Below, piece by piece: positions 56,003 through 64,000 of a stretch of DNA of 64,000 nucleotides. Below the pieces are notes generated by a model. It did no database searches, had not been told where the DNA came from, and saw only the letters and a list, made by a program, of their open reading frames with translations. The DNA lies in assembly GCA_021234155.1 (NCBI GenBank), contig JAJEKV010000015.1, positions 11,928,101-11,992,100 of the forward strand, read 5' to 3'. The stretch's first letter is position 1, and each line of letters starts with the position of its first letter. The translations under genes and the position numbers were made by a program. This DNA is from Isoetes taiwanensis. Taxonomy: Eukaryota; Streptophyta; Lycopodiopsida; Isoetales; Isoetaceae.

Positions 56003-57227
56003 ATTTGAAGTGAATGTTTGTGCTTAAAAGACTGTCTAAGCAGATGTCGTGTCCAATGATTGAGACATCACCATATCGTACACATACAGGCCTCATGTAT
56101 AGACCATGATATGCATATATATTGTCCTAGCTGTCAAGAAGTGCACTATAGAAGACAAGATCTTTGAAATGAGATCATGCTGAAAGTAATTGTTCAGCCA
56201 CTGGAAAACATTTGAATACAAGAAAATGCAACATCAAAATAAATACAAGCCAATGGTTATCTCAGAGAACTGGGAAGAAAACGAGATGCAACCAACTATA
56301 TGTGGAATGATCTTGAGGATCATGGAAAGAATGGATTACAGTTACCAAATGATGGGTTCTAAGGCCTTGTATTTTATATGATTCTTGTCAGCTTTCTTGT
56401 ACGACCACATGCACAACAAAGGTACATAGGGGCAAACGTAAGTTTTGGCACTACTGGGCTATGAGAAAATAGGAGGGGTGCAGCAATATTTTTCCGCATA
56501 GTATTATTGACTAATGGAAGATTCACATGAGCACCTAAAATAGCAGCAGCAAGGGCGGTGGGCGTGGGCGTGATCGGCGGTGCAGCAGAATGGATTTCTA
56601 TTCCAGCTGCTGCAGTTTCGCTGATGGGTATACGCGGGACTGCTAAAAAATTTGCAGTGCTGCTATGAAATTGGCAGCGCTGCTCAGAATGTCACGCTCT
56701 GTTGCAGCCAGCGTTTTTTGCCTTTTATGCATGTGAATAGAGCATAATGCGGAGGAGATCTGGGGCCTCAAAGGAGCCTGCACCAGAGTATAACATATAT
56801 GCAAGCATGCAAGAGCCATTGTATAAGAGCTGCATATACAAGATCATTTGATGACAAATTTCCAACAAGCCTTCAATGAGCTAGAATACTGTGCATAAAT
56901 ATATCGTCCGTTGTAATATTATTTCTGTTTCCTTTCTGGACAAAACGCAGGCCATAAAGATGAGATACAATGCCTTATATTTTGGCTCGCTTCGTCTGCA
57001 ATCTTTCTCTTGTTCTCTCCCAAAATTCAGCCTATGTACTTATAGGCTACCTCAATTCCTCGAAATCGTTTTATGTCCTTAGAGCATCAAAGAAATAGTG
57101 GGCGAAGTTCAAATGTGCGCCTTGCTTGTAGGGCAATCCTTGGGGAGTGTGGGGCAGGACACATAGAGGGCCACGATTTAAGAATCTTGTAGCATATTCT
57201 TTGTCTACGATTGTGGACTTTTAGGAT
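56003..57227. other. 3' flank and intergenic region, no supported gene
   Basis: No conserved open frame. GCAGCAGCAAGGGCGGTGGGC-like GC-richer patches occur around 56545-56700. A 63-codon frame at 56190 has no support. Confidence 0.5.
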
Positions 57228-57890
57228 TTGGGGGACCCTGAGGACGGGCAGAAGGTGTGGATTCCATCGGAGCCTGGCAGAGGGTGGGGTTGCGATCTCC
57301 GCTTTGGTTCGGCCATGGCTCCAGTTCTGGCGTCTCCAGTTTTTCATCGGGTTCTAACTTCAGAAGGATCCATTCATTGGGCTCGAACTGTATGTCGATC
57401 TTTAGGGAAGGCACAGACCCTGAATCATGTATTCTTTCTTTGAGTCTGAAGCTTTGTAATGTTGTCAGAGATAATCAACTATTTCAGGCTAATTTGGACA
57501 TATCGAAACCCAAGAATCGTGGATACTCAAAGGTCTTTGGAGGTGCTTATACTTATAGGATCCCTTACTGGAGTTGTTGTGCCGTTAATTTTATGGATTG
57601 GATTATGGAAGGAGAAGGTACTATTGACATTTGCTTATGGCACCTTATCTATTTGTACAATGACTGAAATTAGGATACTAGGAATACTAAATAGCCCTTT
57701 TTTTTTTCATAGGATTCGCTTTGTGGAGTTGATGTTAAAGGAATTGAACCTAATTCCATGCTACAGGCATTGGTTTGATAGCTTTATTGAGGGGCATGCT
57801 AGAATATCAAGGACAATAGACACTACAACAAGACAAAAGCAAACTTTAGAACAGAGAGGGATGGAGAATATGAAGCTCAAGTAGTCTATG
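57228..57890 (+). other. overlapping open frames of doubtful coding value
   Basis: Two overlapping plus-strand frames (57257-57667 and 57459-57884, 136 and 141 codons) share no recognisable motif. They may be remnants of the retroposon whose tail lies at 58786, or chance. Confidence 0.25.
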
Positions 57891-58784
57891 AAGATGTTTA
57901 CATAGCCAGGGGTTCATTCTTGATACAACTTCCAATGAGGGTGTGTCTCTGATCTAATAAGTTTCTTAAGAGTCAAATTGAAATTAGGGGAAAGATCTTT
58001 AGTATGCATGGATCACCTCGTTGCATTTTACTCTGATCTTTGATGTCAGTTCAGGACAGAGTTTTTGGGACTTCACAATTAGGCAACCGTTATTCCTCCT
58101 TCCTTTCATATCTACATCATGTCTTTATACAAATGGTACTTTAATTGATGATCTGGAATAAACATTTTTGACCAATGATTGTTAGAAGCACAATAATCTT
58201 CTATCTGGTAGAGCTGAAGTTTTTAACTTGGGTCAAATTTAATTATGGCTAGTTGCATAAATCCGAATGTTAATCGAAATGGTTTTTAGTGTCTGTAAGG
58301 CATGTATGCTTAAGAGGAACATAGTGCTTCATCCATGCTCGAAAGGACCTAGATTTGACTCTCAAGCAGATAACAAAGATGAACATGAGATATGAGATAT
58401 GAAATATGAGATATGAGGTATGATAACAAAGATGAAATATGAAACATGAGGTACAGTTTGGGATTCTTGATGATTGCTTGTAAGGTTTGGCATTAAGAGT
58501 TATGGAATTTAGATAACATTTGACATCCAATTTGATAATTGCCATTATCACCTTGGATGGAGTGCGTGATATCCTGTAAACAGAACGGTCTACTTTGATC
58601 TGTGTTGCTGAACTATTTCTTTTTTCTGCTAAAGTGGTTTTTTGCTGATTGAAATTTGGATTCTACATTCGTAGGATCCTTGATGGCTATTGTTATCTGC
58701 CGTCTAAATTGCTTGCTTTTGGATTTTTTTGTACTACCATGTAAATCTTATTATAAAGTAATATAATCTCTGCCGTTTCTTCTC

Positions 58785-58812
<28 letters not shown>
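57891..58812 (+). mobile_element. poly(A)-tailed retroposon 3' end (LINE-like or processed transcript)
   Basis: The segment ends TATAATCTCTGCCGTTTCTTCTC-type sequence followed by about 27 A (58785-58811). Such TCTGCCGTT...CTC-poly(A) ends recall plant L1-type LINE tails in my memory. No reverse transcriptase is visible, so it would be strongly 5'-truncated. The left boundary is a guess, and no target duplication was identified. Confidence 0.35.
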
Positions 58813-58815
<3 letters not shown>

Positions 58816-60599
58816 ATGCCATTTCGAAGGAATAGCCTTCCTGCCTCATTGGACCATGGGAGATGCAACCTTGGAGTAGCCTTAGGGTTACATCTCTCGC
58901 AGGCTACAGTCGAGACTCAAAGCTTTTCGATCTATATGCAAAATATGCATAGGGGGGGCAGATGGGGTGGACTACCCTTGCCATTGTTCTATGCCAGCCA
59001 ACTCTAGTCTGCTGATATCTTGAGGCCTAGACCATCAATCATATCTCACTGAATCAGAGCTTGGGGTTAGAATCTCCTTTGTTTAGGTAGAAGTATTTCT
59101 AATGCTGATATTGATGTAGTATCGTGCCTCACCCTTCTTGGTGAGTATTTACTTGAGCTATATGATTGATGCTTGTACTTACTTTTACGCTTCCACAGAG
59201 AGATCGGCCTTGGGAAAGACAAGGAAGACACATCCTTTTTCCACATCGACCAGGGAAAATTTTAAGGGGCCTATAATTTTATATAAGTATAATGAATTTG
59301 CCATTTCTTGTGAAATATACTCCCAAAAGTGTAGCCTGAACTGGCCATTTTTCCTATTTTTTTCTAATGTGGCTGCAACCCAATTGGCGATTTTTGAACC
59401 AAATATCTAATGATGTGTAGCTCAAATGGCGATTTTTAGCTAGGTTCTTATTAAATATAGAGCTAGTTGTCCAAACATAAAAAAGTCGCTACCCTATATA
59501 AATGTGTTTAAGTTACATGTTGTATGATTTTGAATTCATACCCCATGTATTTCAATAATGCACAGATTGCTGGTAGGGAGAATCAGAAATCAGATGCCGG
59601 AGTCTTCGTAAAGAGGATTGAAAGGTGCCTCGACATTTAATTTTCCAAAAGAGCGGGATTATTCTTAGTTGGTAGATATATATAGGAATAAAAATTTCTA
59701 ATAATGTTGGCCCCCATAAGTGACGAATTTGTGAGGGCCCGATTTGACGAACTTAAGGCATTATAGGATTTGGCCAAGTGGCCTAAATGGCCATTCCATA
59801 AGCATATCTAGTTCTCACTTGGGACTAAATTGGCCCCAAAGCCGATACCACTCCAATTAGCAAATATCTAATTGGCCATTCTAATGTCGTAATAGGCAAT
59901 AAAGTGCCACGAAATGGCGAATCTACAGATAGTCCGTAGGTAAGGCATCCTATTCAAGCCGGCCGTCGCATTTTGCCTGAACTTGTAATTTGTGGCCAAA
60001 TGGCCCGCCGGGGCCATTAAAATTTTCGCTGACATCGACTCTGGAGCACCACCATTAGCAGATGCGACATGGATGGCCTCCTTCCAGCCTGCAGGGTTGA
60101 CATGAGGGGATCTCCATATCTCATATGTTGGGAGCATCTTATAGGATAGAGGGACATCACAAGAATGTCGGCATTTTGTAGAACAAACATCTACAACATA
60201 AAACTTCATATTGAGGGACATGTTCACATGGACAATGCATTGGCTTCCTAGACAAATAATCACATGTAAATGTGCATAAACAAATAACCATTTATGATTT
60301 TGACGTGGTAGGAGAGGTAACATATTTGTTTTATCTAAACATATATAAGTCATTCTTTAATTTTTCATTTTTGTTTTTGTCGCATCTAATTTTTCTGCGC
60401 CGTCATCTAAAGTTATGGAAAATTGATAAGTTTTGGGTGCATACATTTTGATCGTGACGCATTTCACATTGAGCTGGGGCCTCTAGCTTGGGACAACAGT
60501 AGCCAGCTATTCTGCCTCTGCTACGGCATAGCAGTCGGATCTGAAGATAGCGGCATCCTAAACAGTGGCAGATGGTTGAATGGCTCAGGATACTTTTAC
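58813..60599. other. no supported gene
   Basis: AT-rich sequence with several recurrences of TTGGCGATTTTT/AATGGCGATTTTT (59390-59440) and AAATGGCC-like phrases (59770-60010), perhaps an old degenerate repeat. A 161-codon minus-strand frame at 59868-60353 has no recognisable domain. Confidence 0.45.
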
Positions 60600-61215
60600 C
60601 CTTGATTCGGTGATCCCGGAGATAAATTTACCCGGCCGATCCGGAGTCTCTCTCGGCGAGGTCCCGTCGGGGACCCGTTACAGGTAACGGCACGCCGTCC
60701 CCCGGACCATCCCCGCCGTCCAAACCCCCGTGCAATCGCGGCCGTCCGCGCCTCAGAGATCCCCGCCTCCGGGATCATCCACGTGATCCCCTCCTCCCCG
60801 GATCCCCCCTGGCTGGCCCATTGGCCCAGACGATATCCGCCCGAGTGATCCCCTCCTCAGGGATCCCTGCACCCCACCTTGGATCCCCTCCTCAGGGATC
60901 ACCCGTCGCGTGGCGATGCTTGGCCGGGCCAATCTCCCGGTTGATCCCCACCTCCGGATCCCGGGCACCCGAGCGATCCCCTCCTCACGGATCACCCGTG
61001 GCCGAGAAATGGCGGGCGCCCCTCTCTAGGTGATCCCCTCCTCGGGATCCCGGGCACCCGACTTGATCCCCTCCTCCCGGGGATCAACCCCCCTCCCCCT
61101 TGTGGGCGGGCGGGCGCTATCCGCCCGTGGTGATCCCTCCTCCTGATCACCCCCGTGGGTGATAACTCCACGACGCTTATCCGCCTATGTGATCCCCCTC
61201 CTCCCGATCCCCATC
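60600..61215. repeat. GC-rich minisatellite of GATCCCCTCCTC-GGGATC units
   Basis: At least nine degenerate copies of GATCCCCTCCTC followed by SGGATC, for example near 60786, 60847, 60881, 60943, 60976, 61032, 61064, 61132 and 61191, at spacings of roughly 30-70 bp. Each is a partial palindrome. The tract is much more GC-rich than its surroundings. Confidence 0.8.
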
Positions 61216-61416
61216 GCCATTTGCCCCCTCGCGATTCCTGAGAGGCCGTAATATGAGAATGTTTGGACTATGGAGATAGCGGCGTGGACTAATCGTGGTC
61301 GGTTTGAATTTTGCCACCCATGCACCCGACAAACCAATACAATGAAAACACGTGGGCGTTTCGAGACCACCCCCCCGGATCACCATCCGAGTGTGGTTCA
61401 TCCCCTCGCGGCGTTG

Positions 61417-63829
61417 ATGTCGGGTAGCGAGGCATGGAGGAGGAGCGCAATGCGGCCGTACGCGCAGCCTATGGACGAAGTTAGAGGAGAAGAGAGAAGA
61501 GGTAAGTTCAAGGGCTTTAAACAAGCGTTGTCATTTTGTGTTTAATGTTTTTATTTCCAGCTTAGGGCTTCCAGCTTAGGGCTGAAATACAGCTCGAAAC
61601 ACCTCCAAATGGCATGTTTGATCATGGCAACTTACATTGGTATCCTGAAGAGCATTTTGTACCTGATATTCAAGGGGGTGGCCAGATGCTTGTTTGGACT
61701 TGCTACATCCATACAGACCGGGTCCAAGATTTCGTTCTTGGGGAGCAGAGGAATTGTGAAGCACCTGCCAATTTCTATCTAAGAAGTTCAGTGCCTGAGA
61801 GAGTGTTAAAAAGACCCTACAAGGATTCCTATATGACGTTGAAGAGGTATTGGTTTGATTCATGTGTTTTTGTTTTAAATCATGAGTCAAGATTATGTGT
61901 TTGCTCGCTTATGTGTTTGATTATAATTTTGCTTTTTAAGTCATTTGAGGTGCTTGTCATTAAGATTACACCTAGTAGCTCAAAACTAACTTGTAATGCA
62001 CAATACGATATTGGTGTTCATATGGACCTCGTGACAAGACAAAGAAACACTCATGTGGTTGAGGAAAGACCACGCCCACCGCACATGCGTGAAAAGGGTT
62101 GAGAGGGGAGAGGGCATACGTAGGGGCTGCCAGTGGCATTTCACAATCAGGCAACTCTATTTCCTTCCAGAATTTTCACATATCACTTATTATGGGTTTG
62201 ATCACAAGATGCCCTGCCATGGTAGGTTTGTTGACCCATCCTCTGGAGTTAAGTTCAAGCTAGCACCCTGGATCTCACAAGAATTGAGGGAATGGGTAAG
62301 ACAGAAGCTTGTCCAATGGCACACGCCACGTAGTGTCATGAACATGCATGAAGAGAGGTGGAGGTTGAGACTTGAAGTGAATGGACAGGAAAGCATGTGT
62401 AGGGATGATGTGTTGAAAATTCGGGACGTGTACAATATTGAAAAGGGAGTTGTTAACATGGAAGCTACATGAAGATCTTCCCACTAGCATTGACATGTGG
62501 GTTCAACAACATCAAGATTCTGTGTTCATGTATGAGCAAGGAGACTTGTTTCAATTAGGAGTTATGACTCCAATCCAAAGGGAGTCCATGTTGAAATTTG
62601 GCAAGAACAAAGCCATTTGCATGGACTCTACTTTCAAAACAAACGACAAGAGGTGCGGTTCTTCCTCAACATTTATTGTGTGTTGATTTGATTATTGTGT
62701 ATGGTTTAATGTAGGTTCTATCTTTTCACACTTCTTGCCTTTGATGAGTATTCCAATGGTTTACCATTGGCTTACGTTATTACCAATTCTCAAAAGAGTG
62801 GAGCTATAATAAAGTGGATGCAAGCACTAAAGGAGTCCTTATGCCGAGATGATCCTGATTGGCAACCTTCTTGCATCATTACAGATGATGCCCATGCTAA
62901 GATAAAGGCCGTGAAAAAAGTAACTTGTCAAACTCTAATCCTTGGAAGCAAATCATAACTGTACTAACATTGTTCAATTTCATAGGTTTTTCCTAGTGTG
63001 CCCGTGCAAATTTGCATATGGCACGTGAGGAGGGCTTGGATCAAGTGGTTGCAGAAGAACATCAAGAACAAGGTGGCACGTAACGACGATCCGCTTCAAG
63101 GAACTTGGTTACATTATGTACAGATGTAAGGTCCTCTAGGGGACAATGTGTACCTGTGAAGAGTATAGGGAGGCAAGAAGGAGGGAGGCAACTAGGAAAT
63201 TGGAAGACTTATTGAGGAAGTATCCTCAAGACTACCCCAAGTTGGCGGCTTACATGAGTAAGGAGGGACCAAAAACATTTGCCAATGGGTATTGGCTACA
63301 AGGATGTACCCTCACTCCAACCAAGAGACTAATGCAGCCATAGAGGCATGGCATTGTGCCTTGAAAAGGCGCCTGGGCATTTCAAAACGAGCACTCCGAG
63401 GACGGAGGATTGACTGGCTCCTCTACATTCTAACCAACAACGTGGAGACACACATGGCATACATCAGGTATAACTTCTAATCATCATTTGTAGCCTATTT
63501 TGATTTTGCAAGAATATAATTCTCCTGTCATCTAGGTCCATGAAGGAAGCAGGGTTTGTGGTGAACACCTCCCAGGAAGAGATAATACAGTGTGCCATAT
63601 TGGGTGCAAGGAAGATTGCTGATGAACAGGTCACATTCACTAACTTCGAGGAAGGTGAGGCAGAAGTGCAAAGTGAACGCACTCTAGGGCAAGGACCATA
63701 CTTTGTGAATGGGGCACACAAGAACTGGGCATCAGGGTTGCCCTTAAGGATAAATTTGTCTAAGCATAATTTAGAAGGTCGGGCGAATAATAGAGTTGCA
63801 AGATTAGTTATGCTGGCGAATGTTTTCTA
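61417..63829 (+). pseudogene. MULE (Mutator-like) transposase gene with short introns and frame breaks
   Basis: Transposase sequence runs from about 61562 (ETPPNGMFDHGNLHWYPEEH) to the stop at 63829. Landmarks: GCQWHFTIRQLYFLPEFS; WKLHEDLPTSIDMWV; first catalytic Asp in ICMDSTFKTNDKR; second in SCIITDDAHAKIKAV; VPVQICIWHVRRAWIKW; catalytic Glu in NQETNAAIEAWHCALKRR. This is the DDE and CxxH pattern of MULE transposases. In-phase introns: 62653-62714 (62 nt), 62920-62985 (66 nt), 63468-63535 (68 nt). A first exon may start at ATG 61417 (MSGSEAWRRSAMRPYAQ), with donor GTAAGT at about 61502, but its phase does not fit simply. Frame breaks lie near 62095, 62445, 63128 and 63295, so it is probably dead, unless these are sequence errors. 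No SWIM zinc finger or TIRs were identified. Confidence 0.75.
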
Positions 63830-64000
63830 GACATGAATTTTTTTTATAGAAATATAGGCGAATCAGATTTAAGTGTCTTTATTTTCCAAGTGCAATTTCT
63901 GTGGTGAAATTTGATTCACCGGCAATCAAGGACACAAACACATTATAACTATAGTTGCATGATGCAAAACCACAACTTAACCTTTGGAAATGAGAACGTG
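63830..64000. other. right window edge, no gene seen
   Basis: AT-rich sequence after the MULE stop codon. No feature recognised. Confidence 0.5.

Overview
The window looks like nuclear DNA of a land plant, probably a non-seed plant. Supporting signs are PLS-type pentatricopeptide (PPR) genes, a plant-style MULE transposase, a CACTA-type terminus, a Ty3/gypsy element primed by initiator tRNA-Met, and Penelope-like reverse transcriptases, which are unusual in flowering plants. Every intron I can place by GT-AG and reading phase is very short (59-98 nt), which fits Selaginella-like lycophytes; this placement is inference. Almost the whole window is mobile or repetitive DNA; the only gene that looks intact is a PPR gene at 53460-56002.

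Layout. 1-4.3 kb: a gene end at the left edge, a broken PPR gene, a 1.7 kb polypurine tract and the last exons of an unknown acidic protein. 7.3-10.15 kb: a higher-order tandem repeat of palindromic units ending in a CACTA-type terminus. 10.15-12.5 kb: a decayed intron-containing amino-DNA methyltransferase gene (order DPPY-like motif, then FxGxG motif, so beta class). 12.5-23.19 kb: a Ty3/gypsy retrotransposon on the minus strand with a 1.57 kb 5' LTR, a primer-binding site and decayed gag and pol, lacking its 3' end.

The standout is in that retrotransposon. Between the primer-binding site and gag lie two extra genes, each with its own TATA box and a pair of about 67-bp dyad-symmetric elements upstream. 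The first encodes a 422-residue protein that starts with the exact histone H3 tail ARTKQTARK, has a long charged linker, and ends in a complete 89-residue H3 histone fold. Its start codon reads ATA. The second encodes an acidic protein of unknown function, broken by a 551-bp foldback element; its N-terminus may be weakly H2A-like. I read this as a retrotransposon carrying a captured, co-regulated histone-type cassette.

23.19-50.1 kb: a head-to-tail array of Penelope-like elements of at least three families, all on the minus strand, with long direct repeats (pseudo-LTRs) joined at trinucleotide microsatellites. Each complete unit has a small MPKGVY exon inside the pseudo-LTR, a conserved ORF A, an intron, a reverse transcriptase with no recognised endonuclease, and a terminal hairpin. 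A chimeric unit of 7377 bp has been tandemly duplicated.

50-64 kb: a decayed HUH Rep-like gene (possibly Replitron-like), a 130-bp MITE, the intact PPR gene (two short introns, 804 aa), a poly(A)-tailed retroposon end, a GC-rich GATC minisatellite and a MULE transposase gene with short introns and several frame breaks.

Caution: near-identical repeat copies differ mostly at CAG/CTG sites. This looks like consensus error at CHG-methylated cytosines, so some apparent frameshifts in the window may be artefacts.
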